From assembly GCA_001465935.1 (NCBI GenBank), contig LNKV01000027.1:62001-126000 (forward strand): DNA of 64,000 nt, given 5' to 3'. Origin of the DNA: Clarireedia homoeocarpa (taxonomy: Eukaryota > Ascomycota > Leotiomycetes > Helotiales > Rutstroemiaceae). The position numbers and the translations under genes are program-made. Each line of letters starts with the position of its first letter. Within the stretch, counting starts at the first letter, position 1. The notes below the pieces were generated by a model, which worked only from the letters and a program-made list of their open reading frames with translations, was not told where the DNA came from and did no database searches. Below, one piece after another: positions 32,183-46,018 of the stretch.

Positions 32183-33498
32183 CGTGATTTGATTATTAAG
32201 TATAGATCCCAGAGTGTTGGTGTAGAAAAGGGAGGAGCGAGAGCGAGAGCGATAGCCAAGTCAATTGGCTTCTTCTCTTGTTTGCTTAGGAGACAGAAAT
32301 GAATAAATGAAAGAGAATTAGTTTATCAAAGCAAAATGATGAACCAGTTCATCCAAGAAGAGAAAGCAAGACAAGACAACACAAGACAAGATAAGACACA
32401 AACCAAGAAAAATTCCCAAGATCTAGGACCGTCCTATCTATCTATCTATCCATTCATCCATCTATTCACACCACACCACACCATCTCCTCCCCATCTAGA
32501 CATCCCTCCCATCTAAAAATAGCAGCCAAGTCGTGTCAAGTCATCCAGTCTCGCAACTCAAACCCCCCCCTTCCCAAAAAAAGCCTCTCCCAACCATAAC
32601 CATAGACAGGATGGATGAGTGGGGTCTCTCTCTCTCTCTTCCCCAAGCACACCACACCACACCCACCGGTGCACCATCTTGGCAGATGATTTCTGCAACA
32701 AAAGCCGCAAGAGATGGCGTCGCCTAATGGCTTGGAAAGAGGGGCGGGGGTGTGCTCGAGCGCCGGATGAAACGAACACGTGATTTTATGCCGGAGGGAG
32801 GGAGGAAGCCGAGACGGACTCCCTGATGTGATGTAATGTAATGTGAAGGGTGGTGGAATGAATATACAATTGCGGAGCGGGATCTATCCGTATTAGAATA
32901 GAAGTATCACGCACCAAGGCGTCGATGAAACGGGAGGAGAAATCAGTGCGTGATTTGATAATTGGTATTGATATTTCTATGAAGGAAAGGCGGAAGGAAG
33001 GAAGGAAGGGGAGGGTTGAGAAAAATGTTTTGGGGGGGACGGAGGGGGGGAACCTGAAAGTGAAAGAAAGGCGAGTATATGGAATAATTCATGAATGAAT
33101 GAATGAATGTTATGGAATAGTGACTATCCTTCAAATACCCACCAAACTAGGTTGTTTTCGCTCCCTCGTCGTTCTGGAGCTGGTTGAGAAAGGATCTCTC
33201 TCGTACAATGAATGGGATGAGGACAAGGACGACAACCACTTAATGTTCAAGCACGAAACCGAAAACGAAAACAAAAAACGTGAGCAGTGGTTTGTAGCTA
33301 AATAGAAATGGCCCACGGCGTTCTTGTAATCATTCTGAGATTTGAGACATTAAAATTACATGTACATAACCACCTGCATGTCTCATCTAATAATACATTT
33401 CCATCTTTCAACGCCATCATCACTATCAACATAGCTGCATCCGACCTTTCTAAATCGGCATATTTTCTGAGCCCCACGAACACCGATGACGCCAAATA
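32183..33498. other. Intergenic with simple repeats
   Basis: Holds an ACAAGACAAG run (32369-32400), a (CTAT)n run near 32436-32449, a (CT)n run at 32627-32639, (GGAA)n at 32990-33008, a G-rich stretch at 33030-33050 and (GAAT)n at 33090-33108. No gene supported. Confidence 0.6.
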
Positions 33499-36400
33499 TT
33501 ACGCAAGATAGGAGAAACTTTCATCTTTCCTCATGCTTCCCGACCTCCTCTTCGTACCTGATAGCCCCCAATCGCCAGCCTTCACTCGCTCAACCCTTCT
33601 ACTGATGGTAGAGTGAGTCCTACCCAAACCACCCGAAGGAATATTGATATTCTCCCAATCTGTCTTATCATCCAAATCCCATTCATCGACATCTTCTTTC
33701 TCTGCAACGGCTTTCTTCCTCTCCAGTGCTCGCATAAATTCGATCATGACACCCAAACTTTCTATCAGGGCTATGCTAGCCTTTTCACCACAATCACAAT
33801 CACAACCGCCAGGACACTCGGTACAACCTTCAGATCGATATTCAATAAGACAGTGTTGATGTGTTGCGCAGCCGCATGACAAACATGGTAAAAAGAGACC
33901 ACTGATCGGCTCGGTGCAAATGGTACAGCGAAGTTGGTGCTGCACTGTCTTGCAACGTTCGCAACGTCCGGTAGCGCCTCCAGCAGAACTTCCAGGTAAA
34001 GGATCCAAGCGTGCCTCATGCTTAAGACAATAACCAATAATATCGAGACCTTGATCTGTTGATTGAGACTGTTGAGATTCTTTTTTGCCGAGGATGATTG
34101 GTGATGGCGGCGATTGCTCATGCGTTACGGTATGACTATCTGTAGACACTATTGAAGGCACAAATGTTTTCTTGTCCACAAGTGCCATGTCGAACGTTTG
34201 ATCCCGTAGTCCATTATACTTGAGAATTTCCAGTCTAGCCAATGGGAGACCCCAGCAGTAAAGCAATTCAGCATAAGTGCGACGATAGTTTGAATAACAA
34301 GTAGTGCGCTCATTTCCCAACAAAGATGTGCCCATACATCCTTCGTCGTCGAAGGCACTCTGATTGACAACAGTTACACTGATACCGGTGCAAACTTTGG
34401 GTTTTGGGTCATCCATGGCGTCTTCATCGTCGGAGAAGGCCAGCTGCTCCGAGGTAGTTTGTTCTTTAACGCTGCCAAGGACTGTCGTATTTCCCCAAGT
34501 TATAGCACTGGGAGCTAAGCTCAACATATGATCAACCGGACTTGGTCGTTTGCGACTTGGTGGTGGGTTCGGTGGCGATGATGACGCGGTCACGGAGAAC
34601 GGTCGTGAAAAGCTTGCGGCAAAACTCGATGCAAGTCCTGAGTTGGCGCGTCGGAAAGTTCTAGCATTTTCTGGAGAAGTTGAAAGGCTTTGAGTATGCT
34701 GAGGAAGATGTTCCGAACTACCCCTGGTAGATCTTAAAGGGGGTGTATCACCGCATGAATAAGAAGCTGAAGCGGGATCACTTCCCCAGGCTCCGTTCGA
34801 AGATCCCATCGACCCATAAACTCCAGAAGGTGTATGCGAGATTTTTGGCGTCGATGCAACAGAATGCATTGGAGTCTTCTGATACATACTCCATGCTGCA
34901 CTATTACTAGGAAAATAATCGACTGAGAATGCTGGGGTTTTCATCGGGAGAGGTGTTTGTGGCTGACTGGTTCCAAGATTGACATGAGATGGTGCATCTG
35001 CCGCAGTTGGTTCACTAAAAACACATGATAACATTGCCAGCATCTGTATATCGCAAATATCTTCGAAATAGGTAAAGAGATCTTCGATCAACTGCTTTGC
35101 AAGAGGACTGTTTCCCCATTTAACTCTCCCAGACAAGCTCCCGCGACGAGCACGATTATCATGAGAAACATCGATTCCACTATCTGAACCACTATCACTG
35201 CGATATCTTTTTGCCATGCTCTTTGCAATTACGAGTATTGGCTGACGGCGGTGAGTTTGGTCGAGAATCTCGAGTGGAACATCGTTGCGCAGCAATATTG
35301 AAGCATATCTCCAAACATCAGCTAACTTATCATCTCCGTATTTTTCGGCAACCTTTGCATTATTTTCGCAAAGCACTGGACCATCACCGAAAATGGCGTA
35401 TTCTTCTGCGAGATAGGTTTTAGCTGGAAGGAGATCGGTCACATCGTGTAGTGATATGATATTCTTTGGCTTAGGTGGGCGTGGTCTGCTGCCACCAGTT
35501 CCGGTACCCGTACCAACACCTGTACCAGTTCCGGTCCCCGTTCCTGCTGCACTCGAACCCGCCGCACCGGACCTCTGCGATAAGATCGTTGGTGAGCCTC
35601 GAAGATGGAAACGTCTGTTTGAACGACGCCAGTACTCTGCCATTGGGGGAAATCGGGTAACCCTAAATTGAGAAGAATCTGTACCACTGCTGCTTGAAGA
35701 GTCATAATCATCGGAGGCTTCTGATTCGGCTTTGCTATCTTCAGTAGTCGAAGTGGCCTTGATTCGTGGTTGAGGGGAATTGTTATTATAAAGTCTCCCG
35801 AAGGTCTCGAAAATAGGTTCTCCTTTGGTGCGTGGGTTTCTAGTGTCGGTGATTTTTTCAAGAAGGGATTTCACTTTGTCTTCCTTGGGAGGGAAGAAGC
35901 AAACGAGCTTGCCGTTCATTCCAAATCGTGCGCCACAAACTCGGGGTATGGGCACATTGATGTTTCGAGGTACGTTAATCAATGTCTCTGCCGTGGCACT
36001 GGAGTCAAGTTCCTGAGACATCATTGCAGATGCACCCGTAGGAATATTGCTATCTTCATCATCGCTAGAGCTTTCATCGGCTAGACCATCCATATCATCA
36101 AGATCATCAATATCTCTATAGAAAATGGTACTTGCTTCTAGATCGACTTCACCAAGAAGATAGCATAGAGCTGCTTCAAGACAACCTTGTTTTCGACTGA
36201 CAAAGCTTGTTGCGATCTGCTGCACTTCTTTTCTAAGCTTGTTGTAGGTCTCATCAGTCATGAGTGATGTTTTCCCAAGTGTAAAAGTAGGTGCCTTCGA
36301 TTCTGGGTAGTGATCAGGAAAGGTTATGGTGGCTTTTACGTAAATAGCATTTCCATTTGCCCCCCATGGCCCATTCATAGAAACAATGACCGTCCTCTTG

Positions 36401-38003
36401 TCCATGTCAACATCCTCAAATGTAATCTTCGGAAGCTGATCATTGATGCGAATTATTTCATCATGCAGGCTTTCAGGCTCGTCCCAATCCCCATCTTCTT
36501 CAAATTCGGGAGCAAGCAGAGATAATCTTCTAGAGTCAACCCCCTTTTGGCGTAATGCTCGATTTTCATGCTTGTTGAATTTAATGCCACTCATCCACTC
36601 TATTTGTGATTGATTTTGGTCGTCATGTTTTGCGACTTTGTCTTTAACCTTCATAGCAGGTGCGCGAATAGTGCCGTGTGCACGGCAAGTATGAGGTATT
36701 GTCATCTTTTTCATACCTGCGCTCAAAGCACTAACTTTAGGACCTGAAGTGCTGGGTCGAGGACCTGTAATCGTTGCAGACTTTTTATCACTTCCTGCAT
36801 GTTCTGTCGTGCGAAACGTCTTGTAAGCTGCGCCTTTTCGAGTCAAATTCAACTTTTCATGGACCAGCTCGCCTTTGACATATCCAACACCCTCTAATAT
36901 CTTGGGATCTACATACTGCATTCGTAGATGATTGTCTTCGCCCCAAGATACTAGCTGAAACTCTCTATTGTCGTGTCCATCATCCGAAATGTTTCCGCGA
37001 CATCTCCAGAGAAATTCTTTTACTTTGTGGTTGCCATGCCCGCGAAAGGCCGTAACCGTTCCAGTGGTTGTATCAATAGAGTTATCGCCCTTCAGCCGTC
37101 TGTCATAAAGATGAAGATTTCCTGGAGTATCCTGGGGCATGGCTAGAAGCCCGCAACCAAATGGTGTATGTCGTGCCCTCCATACCGGGAATTCTGTTCG
37201 TATAGTGCGCTCCGGCACATCGGATTCGTTTTCATAGTCCCAAAATTTGATACTTTTGTCCAAGGAGCAAGTAACTATGCTTGAGGCACGGGTACGATTC
37301 CAGTCAACACCATAGATCTTTGATTCATGCGCATTAATAGATCTTAGCGGCACAGCACCTTTTCTATCATCCCAGATCCGAAGCCATCTATCATGAGATG
37401 ATGCTAAAATGTGTGGGTCTTGTCGACTATATTTCACTTGAGTTGCACCAGCAAACCAATCACAAAAAGTAAGAACGGGCTGCCTAGGTCTGCGCAGGTC
37501 CCAACAATGTACATAACCGTCCACAGCGCATGTAACAAGGGCATCAGGATGATGTGCTGAGAAATTTATGTCCGTGATCGCCCTCGTGTGAGCGTGAAGA
37601 GTATGCTCAATTGCACCGTGAGATGCATCTTCTTGCATGTTCAAATTCCAAACAAGCGCTTTTTGGTTCGCCGTGCTAACGACCCAATAATCACGAACCG
37701 CGAATGGAGACCATTGGACGTCGGCCACAAGCCATGGAAGGCCATGTCGAAGATGGCGTGGAGGGTTTAATGGAGAATCAAGGTCAATTATATCAAGGCC
37801 TTCCGTTCTAAGAAATAGTTGGATGAGCAATTGTTCATATGAGGCAGACTCGAGAATACCCACGATGCCAAAGCTACATCTCTCCCAGAAGGAGAGATTG
37901 TTGCCGACCCAACTTTTCGGTCCACATGAATAGACACATCTTCCTCGAATGTTGTGCTATCAAATGCCGACCTAATAGTCTTCCCCTTCCTCGACTCTTC
38001 CAT
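33499..38003 (-). CDS. MTC5: SEA/GATOR2 complex subunit, Mtc5/WDR59 homologue
   Basis: Two exons on the minus strand, 38003-37864 and 37807-33499 (56-nt intron, donor GTGGGT), 1482 aa. Exon 1 gives the conserved N-terminus ending GSATISPSGRDVALAS, continuing as EGLDIIDLDSP. WD40 propeller: ~45-340 (VADVQWSPFA, HTRAITDINFS, VDGYVHCWDLR, LRIWDDRKG, DKSIKFWDYE). RWD domain: ~480-610 (ITFEDVDMDKRTVIVSMNG, TITFPDHYPESKAPTF). Disordered Ser/Pro linkers and a (GT)n-rich stretch at ~800 follow. The C-terminal RING-like zinc domain is at ~1345-1420 with CERC, CTIC, CLSCGCATHQHC, CTECPGGCDCDC. In yeast SEACAT and human GATOR2 this protein regulates TORC1 in response to amino acids at the vacuole. Complete architecture; high confidence. 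Confidence 0.95.
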
Positions 38004-38678
38004 AATCTCGAACCTATCGTTGTCGCATTCTCGGTACTTGTGATTTCAGTATTTGCGCGCGATAGCTCCAGGAAACTATGTCGTCGAGGATTTTACAACG
38101 CAGATGTGACAAGAGCCATCAGCAAGGCTGCGGATTTTTCAGCAGCAAAAGAATCGGTTTTGGCTGCACAGTTCGCCCTTAAAGTTCATTTCATGACAAA
38201 AGTCCAACAGCTCACTTCAAGCTGTTTGTCGAAAATGAGGTAGGTAGACGATTCGGTGGTTCCAAAAAGGGCTTAGCTAGATGTGGCGCAAACGGCAGTT
38301 GCCGCTTGTGGTTGATATCGACTTCAAGAGCACTGCTAAATCCAACATCTTGTAGTTTTGGCAAGAGCATTGAATAATCCCGAGCGTTTCCAGTATTTGC
38401 AAGAGAACATCGTAGTGAATACTATTCATTGGATCTTTTCAACAAAGTCATAAGACCCTTCTAGCTATCAAGCTCGCTTCCTTTCCTTCCGAGAAGATAA
38501 CTCTCCCTGCCAAAATACCCCACCACAAAACCGATTGATAGGTACAATATTTTCTTATCAAACACAAAGATATTGCATACCTACTTTCTCGAGATCGGGA
38601 CTCGAAGATTGCGCCCAGGAGAAACCCATCGCAACAACGACTTTACCCTTGGGCGAGGTAGTACGTCTATAGTTCATC
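38004..38678. promoter_or_regulatory. Divergent promoter region of MTC5 and UBC13
   Basis: 675 bases separate the divergent starts at 38003 and 38679. An open plus-strand frame over 37839-38243 is a shadow of exon 1 and its upstream region. No specific motif seen. Confidence 0.4.
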
Positions 38679-39310
38679 ATGGCCGCGTTACCAAAGCGGA
38701 TCATAAAAGAGACGGAGAGGCTGATGGCAGAGCCGTTAGTTGATCTACATTACCACTCTGCAAAAGATTGAACTGATGAAGTGCCTTCTAGTGTCCCGGG
38801 TATCAGCGCGGTGCCTCACGAAGATAACCTGAGATATTTCGACGTCTCAATACATGGACCTTCTTCATCTCCATATGAAGGTTGGCACGGCTACCTACTC
38901 CATCTTCCCCGATTCTAATATTTTGCGTATAGGAGGAATCTTTAGACTGGAACTCTTCCTACCCGATGACTACCCTATGACTCCGCCTAAGATTCGATTT
39001 CTTACGAAGATCTATCATCCAAATATTGACAAGCTTGGGAGAATCTGTTTGGATGTTCTCAAAAGTATGTATACATTACTCACAATCTGCCACTGATCCC
39101 ATATTTTCGCACAGTCCTCATTCATACCACACAGGTAACTGGTCTCCTGCACTTCAAATACGAACCATCCTCCTCTCGATCCAAGCTCTCCTCGGCGCTC
39201 CCAATCCAGATGACCCTCTAGCCCCAGATGTAGCGAAAAGATGGAAGGAGGATGAACCAGCAGCTATCGCAACAGCTAAGGAATGGACTCGCACTCATGC
39301 CATGACTTAG
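38679..39310 (+). CDS. UBC13: Ubiquitin-conjugating enzyme E2, Ubc13 type
   Basis: Four exons, 38679-38734, 38792-38880, 38933-39064, 39135-39310 (introns 57, 52, 70 nt), 150 aa, the usual Ubc13 length. The UBC fold is complete: ALPKRIIKETERLM, SPYEGGIFRLELFLPDDYPM, HPNIDKLGRICLDVLK with catalytic Cys87 and the HPN motif at 77-79, NWSPALQIRTILLSIQALL, and the C-terminal helix. The GGIF junction is coded across the second intron. Met64, used by Ubc13 for binding partners, is present. Function by family: with an Mms2/Uev1 partner it builds Lys63-linked chains in post-replication repair (Rad5 branch). Confidence 0.95.
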
Positions 39311-41762
39311 ATGACTCTGTAAGAGGCGCGCACCGAGACTGCGGGGAACTATTCGCAAGAAACGATGACTAGGGCTATATGGGAGAAATGGGAAATTTGA
39401 TGAGGACGACCGGTTTCTGTCGGCATGGCAGCGTAAATAAGGCGCATGCATGAATGAATGTTTGGTGGTAGAGACGAGCAGCAAGGCGCCTCAGAGCGTT
39501 ACCGAATTTTGTGGTTCCATCAGCGTTTTTGAGTCATTTTAAGAGAGAAAGAAATGTAGAATTTATCATTTTGTGCCGTAAATGCTTGTTTGATTCCTTG
39601 AGCGCTGTTTGAGCAATCCCGCGATCAACTTAGTGGCACAAAGTTTGACGAGGACCATGCTCAAAGTCTTAATGTCTAGACCTCAATATCTTGTCTTTAA
39701 TATGCTCGTCGCGGACGGCTTTGATGGGCAAACTCCAACTCAACATTTTGATAAGTGTCGGGTGCCAAGGCGGAGCGTTCTCAAGCACCATCGCCCACGG
39801 AGTTTAGTAACTAGATGTGATTGACACCCAATGCCAATCATTTTTATCTAGGCCCAGTTGGTAGGCGTTGCTGGCTCATTCGGACATTCTTTGTAATGGC
39901 TTTCGACGGCATGGATATTTTTTATGTTCACTATCTATCATCAACTCAGATGTCGAAATGCGTCCTTCTGGACCTGGAGATGAACATGTTCTTGGCCAAA
40001 ACGGATCTGAGAAAGACGGCAATCATCATCTCGGAATTTTGGTCCTCTTCAAGATCGTCTCGCGGCACAATCTCTTCGTGGTTTCTGCACCTGATCATCT
40101 GATCACCTGATCAATGTCTAACCCACTTTCAAACAATCAAACGTCGGTTTGTGTTGACTAGAATGCGGTGAAGTTATGTTTATGGTAATGCGTGTGTGTT
40201 CATTTTTGTCAATCCTGGCCCTTGCCCCTGATGACCCACAGACAGTACGCTTAGGTCGCTGGCACAGCACAATACGCAGTGTACAGTAGTAGGTCTTTCA
40301 CCTCGCATGCTTTATCTAATCATCAGAACCCAATAAGGCAATAGTTTGGCAACGATACCTCCTTACCCACTTGATCTACCAAAATGCCAACATATTCTTT
40401 CCGTTCTTCGGCAGCACCGAGATCTGTTTGTCAGTCTGAACGAAGTGCATGAATGTAGCATTTTCTCCGGTTCAAAGGCTTGCTTATCTTAGGTGACGGC
40501 CCACTCCAACTTTAGATTGCAACTAGAACATCCAACCCCGCAAACTTACCCCGCGATATCCCAGAAGTAGCCGAGGAGCTTTCTGGAAAGTAAAAGGCTT
40601 TACAACAACTAGCTTTGTTGTAGCAATCAATCTGGCTACTTCTCCAGCGCCAAAACTAAGTGCCAAGTAAGTGGCGTATTAAAGAGGTTGCACGTTCTTC
40701 GGGACGGCTGGGTTGAGCCAGTGAGGCATAAAATCATTCCAGCACGGTGATCCGCCACACCCTGGAGATAGAAGCTTACACCTTCGCACAAATACGACAC
40801 AACTTATTGCACACTCGCATTGCCGGCTGCAAGCACCCTAGGTACAACATCAAGGTTTCCCTAGGATGTCGCTCATTTAGGCCTTTTCCACTGTATTTAT
40901 GGGTCCAATGATGACGATTCTTGCTTTTAAGAATTCTGTAAGTACATGATTTCCCTCCTTTGATATGGTTGTAAATGTCTACTTTATCAAAGCAATGTTG
41001 CCAATGTACTACGGTGTAAGCTTGCTTCCGATGTGGAATATTGTGCAACTGTATCACAGACATTATTCACTCAAGACGGGATCAGCACTAGCCAAGTTTC
41101 AGGGGTATTTTAATGGCAAAGTCGTGAGGTTGCTGATCGAAATGTTAATGCTGCAGACTAACTTATAGATCAATACATACCACTTGCCTGTCGGAGGCAT
41201 CCTTTTAGAGCCTTGGTTTGATTGATGAGCGCGGAGCGATCGTGATTGGGGAAGAACTATGAACTCTTGCCCCCTTCTTCGCAACCCTCTCCCCCTCCCC
41301 CCTCTCCATTATTCACTTGACATGCACTAGTAAGCCGTAAATATCCAAAAACACCTCGGTCAGCCACCGAAGAGAGGAAGGTCGCAAACACGTTTGTGCA
41401 GTATGAATTCATCGATAGTGTCCTCAATTGCGCTACTTTTCTCTGCCGGACGAATGAACTTCTTCAATGAATCTAGCCACTAATGCTGGTGTGTAGTTCG
41501 TACCGTATCTGGGGCCCCGCTCCTTGCATTCCGTACTGTACAAGGATACATAGTAACGAATGGGCGGCTTGGCCGCATGACATGTATACCCAACCGATAC
41601 AAGATATATGAAGATTGCATGGCCCCTGGAAGAAGTTAAAGAAGCTCAAAAGTGTTTGTTATTTATCCCCGCTGAAGAGGACGTACATAATCCGAGGACT
41701 ATATCCGCTATGCTACAGAGATTTGTACTTCTTTTTCCATCTTTTACTTTCCTCGCGACAAA
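39311..41762. other. Long intergenic, nothing recognised
   Basis: About 2.4 kb between the E2 and MFS genes. Many short frames exist on both strands, but none has a start context, domain or intron pattern. Base composition is ordinary, without AT islands. Lineage-specific non-coding RNA or decayed genes cannot be excluded. Confidence 0.4.
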
Positions 41763-43982
41763 ATGGGTCAAATAGAAGTCTCTCCTACGACGTACTCGGG
41801 AAACTCGATGTCGAACTCAATTGACAAGGAGTCGGGCTCTGCGTCCAATGGCCAGGGAGATCATCTGGAAGTGATACGTACTGTTTCGCGGGTGCCAGGA
41901 AATACGCATTATTATGAGAAAGATGGATTGAGAACTTATGGCGACGCTGAAGATCATGATCATGAACCTCCGGTATGTTTATCTCGTGTGGTACAAGCCA
42001 AGTTGTGAACCAATCAGCTATTCGCCCTTGCATCAACCCAAATATGTCTTGCCCCTGTCGCTAATACCTCCCTTCTAGATGACCTTCAGTCGTTTTATGT
42101 CTCTCGTTGCGATGGCTTTTTTGTGGACTGGTAGTCAAATACCCGTATACCTCTTCGGTGCGTCGATGCTTTTGACCTTCATACAAACTCTTTCTAATAT
42201 CACTAGGCGGTATTCCACCATATATCTATGCTGATCTCGGAGGAGGAGACAGGTGGACATGGTTTGTCCTCGCCAATCTATTAGCTCTAGCAGCTGTCTG
42301 TCCGTTCGTTGGAGCTCTCTCGGACCTGCTAGGTAGAAGATGGGTCGCCATGACTGGAGCAGGTCTGATCGTCATCGGCATGATCATATGCTCGACTACA
42401 CACAGCATGAACAACTTCATTGGTAGCTTTCAACCCTCACTTATTAGATTTACTTAATGGCTAACACGATCCAGGTGGAATGGCCATTGCTGGAGCCGGC
42501 GCAGGCATCAACGAATTGACCGCACTAGCCGCCACTTCCGAACTTGCACCAACTGCTAAGCGCGGTAAATACGTTGCAGTGCTGATCTTCACAATCTTGC
42601 CATTCTGTCCATCCGTGCTTTGGGGTCAACTCATCGCATCTCATTCGAGCTGGAGATATGTGGGATTGTTCTGTGGTTTGTGGTGCTTCACGGGGCTCGT
42701 TATGACGGCTATCTTCTACCACCCGCCTCCTCGTGTCAATTCTGCTGGTTTAACACGCCGTGAGGTCATTGCACAAATTGATTTCGTTGGTGGGTTTCTA
42801 TCTATTGTCGGCATCATCCTATTCGTTGCTGGACTCTTATGGGGAGGATATCAGGTAAGCTCAAAATTTCTCTTTCTCCCGTCAAATGAAAACACCCTGT
42901 TTCAGGTCACTCCACTCACTAGACGTTACATTTGCTTTTCGTCCAAAAACTCAACCAATCATTCTGTACTCTTGACCTTTACAATGAGGGAGCTGGGAAT
43001 GGAAGTCGTTGTCTCATCCCCCAATTAGATTGCATCACATGATGAATGTCTTCTAACATGAAATTGCCAACAGTACGACTGGTCTTCCGCCCACGTCCTT
43101 GTTCCATTGATACTCGGAGCAGTTTTGCTCATAGTATTCTGCATCTGGGAAGCTAAGTTCGCTCGCTACCCCTTGTTCCCACGTCGCCTACACAAAGAAC
43201 CTCGAATTCTCATCCTCACATTAATCATCACCTTCATTTCCGGCGCCAACTTCTTCTCCGTCCTGCTCTTCTGGCCCACTCAAGCCTTCAACCAATACGG
43301 CCATGACCCCGTCGGCGTCGGCATCCGTGGTCTCCCCATAGGCTTCTCCATCCTCGTCGGCGCATGCATTGTTCTCTGGCTCCTGTCCGTTTTCCGCGGC
43401 GGAAACCGCATACTCATGGTCATATCCTCCTGTATGATGACCGCAGGCTGTGGCGCCATGGCTGCAGCAGACCGCCACAACATCAACTCGGTTTACGGCT
43501 GGCTTGTTCTAGCCGGCCTCGGCATCGGCGGTATCGTTGTCCCTGCTAGTATCATCACCACCATCATCTGCCCCGACGACCTAATCGCCACCGTGGCCGC
43601 ACTCACCCTAGCTATCCGCGTCATTGGCGGAGCGATCGGATACACCACTTACTACAACGTTTTCCTGCACAAATTCATCCCCGAACTCTCCCTTAAGATC
43701 GCGCTCGCGTGTTATGCAAACAATATTTTCGACCTCAAAATCATAACCGAGATCGCGGATCTGACGGGCGCAAGTTTGCTCGATGATATCCTGCCATTGG
43801 TGGGCAACAACGTTACCATCTGGAACGAAGTCGTGGTCGCCGGCCAGGAAGCTTATGCGGTCGCTTATCCAATGGTGTACTATGTCAGTATCGCATTCGG
43901 AGCTGTGTCGATTATTGCGAGTTTGTGCTTAGGGGACATCAACAAATATATGGATGACCATGTGGCGGTTGTTATGCATTGA
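41763..43982 (+). CDS. MFS transporter, TRI12 (trichothecene efflux pump) family
   Basis: Five exons: 41763-41972, 42079-42157, 42207-42422, 42475-42854, 43074-43982 (introns 106, 49, 52, 219 nt), 597 aa. A ~75-residue hydrophilic N-terminus (cytosolic) is followed by 12-14 hydrophobic segments. Motif A-like sequence is FVGALSDLLGRRW after TM2; the TRI12-family marks GGIPPYIYADLG, NELTALAATSELAPTAKRG and ICPDDLIATVAALTLAIRVIGG are clear. Family members are proton antiporters exporting toxins, drugs or siderophores. No biosynthetic cluster genes are close by, so a general drug/metabolite exporter is more likely than a dedicated one. Confidence 0.9.
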
Positions 43983-44991
43983 GATGGTATAAATGAGCAA
44001 GTGCTAGTCGGCTTGTAATGATGGTATGGATTTGACTGGTCTCAGGGACTGAGCTAGATGCTGGGAGAAGGGTGGATTGGCGTTTATGGTGCTTGGGAAA
44101 ACATCTAAGAATTAAAAAGAGAGTAGAATCTACTTACATTATTGACTTCACTTGCATTTATCACATGCGTTACCCTTGCCGAGTGCATCTGTCTCTTAGT
44201 GACTGAAATATATACTAATAGTCCCATGACAGCTTGAATAATCAGGGTCATCTAAAAGGAATAATATAGCCGATCCCCTAGTGAATTGCCTGGATCTGAA
44301 GTTCTCTTCCTTATTGCAGTTCAATGGTGCTCATTGCGTGGGGATGCTTGTGCTCTAGCCGTACCTGCTTTCGATGAATGTTCTTTACATGAAGTCTGGT
44401 TGGTTTCTTAACACATTTCTTGCTCTGCTTAGCATTGAATACTGTTCCGCACGAGTAGTCTCTTGCATTGGTCCTTCTAACCTTACTTTCACATGCCCTG
44501 CATGCTGACTGGGCTTTTTATGTTTTCTCACGGGCGACTTTAAACCTCATTTTCACAGACCTGATCGTTCACCATGGATAGAGTTGATGAAGGGGAAAAG
44601 CACTGGTGTATCACCGCTTATTTGGAATTCCATTGTAATCCAATTATCTCATTATATTTTGCAGTATTATAATTAAAGCCAGTCCGATCCAAGCATCATT
44701 AAACCTCCACTCGATTAAGTTCCATATCGGGACCAAAGCTCTCCCACGCGCGTACTTCCCTTCCGGGCAGAGAACCATGCTTTACGCCTCTCTACTCGTA
44801 ACCCGCCCGTTCTTTCATTATACCTACATGAGCGCCCCGGCAAGGAAAAGTAATGCAATACCTCTCACAACTAAAGACGCTGTAGAAGCTTCTCTCACTG
44901 AAGATGCAGAACCCTTAAAGGGAACCGGAGTTGGACTCGCCGGCACAACAACCTATCATGCAATTAGCCGATGCGTGGTGAGTATACAATA
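43983..44991. other. Intergenic between convergent genes
   Basis: About 1 kb. An open plus-strand frame at 44777-44995 overlaps the 3' end of the fasciclin gene and has no domain; it is probably random. Nothing else seen. Confidence 0.45.
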
Positions 44992-46018
44992 CTAGCAACC
45001 TACCGAGTCCACCACGTGCGCAACCCCATTGTCCAAAATTTGATTCGAGGCGATGATCTTTGCATTATTAACATAATAATCACCACCCTTTATCGTAACC
45101 GTCACATTAGTACCCGCCTGCGTCGTGTACGTAGCGCCATTCGACAACGCTGGTAAGTAGCCTAGGAAATTCGGAATGACGTGACCGGACAATAGACTTG
45201 ATGATGTGGAGTAGCTGCTTGTGGAGTTGGGCTTGGAGAAGGCGCTGTTGCTGGGTATGAAGACTGTTATGGCAGGGGTGGTGTCGAGGGTGGAGGTTAA
45301 GTTGGATGATTGGGCCATGTTGAGGAAGCTGCTGTGGTTATTTGCTGAGGCCGTGCTGGAGAGGGACTCGGGAAGAGTGAAGTAACTAGGGGGTGTTTGT
45401 TAGTGAGGTTTCGTGGGTTTTTACTGTATTGAGGAAGGGAGAAACTCTGAAGACCAGGCAGTGTTTTACTTACTCGTCGACTATGTGGATCAGTCCACCA
45501 TCATAAGGGATATCAGCTTTGATAATATTAACATCATTGCCCAAGCCCGTGAAGATCTTTAAAAGTGACGGATATGTATTATTAGCATTGCTACGATGTC
45601 CGAGCCAACGTTTAGCCGCGGTGCTTTGCGTTCTGTTCGAAGGATCTGAAACAGCATACTGAGGTTGTCCATTCGTTTTTCCTGAATTATCGTTGGACTG
45701 TAGAATCGCTCCAGGTGGCACGCTCATTGATCCGTAGCTGTTGGTTCTCTTCATCCCTTGGTAGGCTGCTTGTCTATCGGCTGTTGGGCTCGATTGGCGT
45801 TTCTCCTTGTGAAGAGACGGCAGGACAGCGCCATTGATGGGCGCGAATACAGTTTTGACCTGATCAGAAGAGTAGAGGGCATAAAGTGAAGGGTTGGACT
45901 GAATGAACGCAGCATATTCGGAGGCGCCGGAGTTCTGGAGAGCTTCAATAAGTGTAGCAGCTTGCACAAGTGGTGCAGAAGTGACTAAAGCTAGAAGAAT
46001 GACTGATGGGAACAACAT
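44992..46018 (-). CDS. Secreted fasciclin (FAS1) domain protein
   Basis: Two exons on the minus strand, 46018-45474 and 45385-44992 (88-nt intron, donor GTAAGT), 312 aa. The signal peptide is residues 1-20 (ends VQA). The first FAS1 domain (~21-182) starts ATLIEALQNSGASEYAAFIQ and has VKTVFAPINGAVLPSL, then a long polar insert, then DVNIIKADIPYDGGLIHIVDE. The second (~183-312) has SLSSTASANNHSSFLNM, ITVFIPSNSAF and the closing NQILDNGVAHVVDSVGC. No GPI signal. FAS1 proteins of fungi act in cell-surface adhesion; the domain pair and secretion are seen, the function is inferred. Confidence 0.87.

Noticed and set aside
44777..44995. 72-aa plus-strand frame starting MLYASLL
   Set aside because: No domain and overlaps the 3' end of the fasciclin gene on the other strand.
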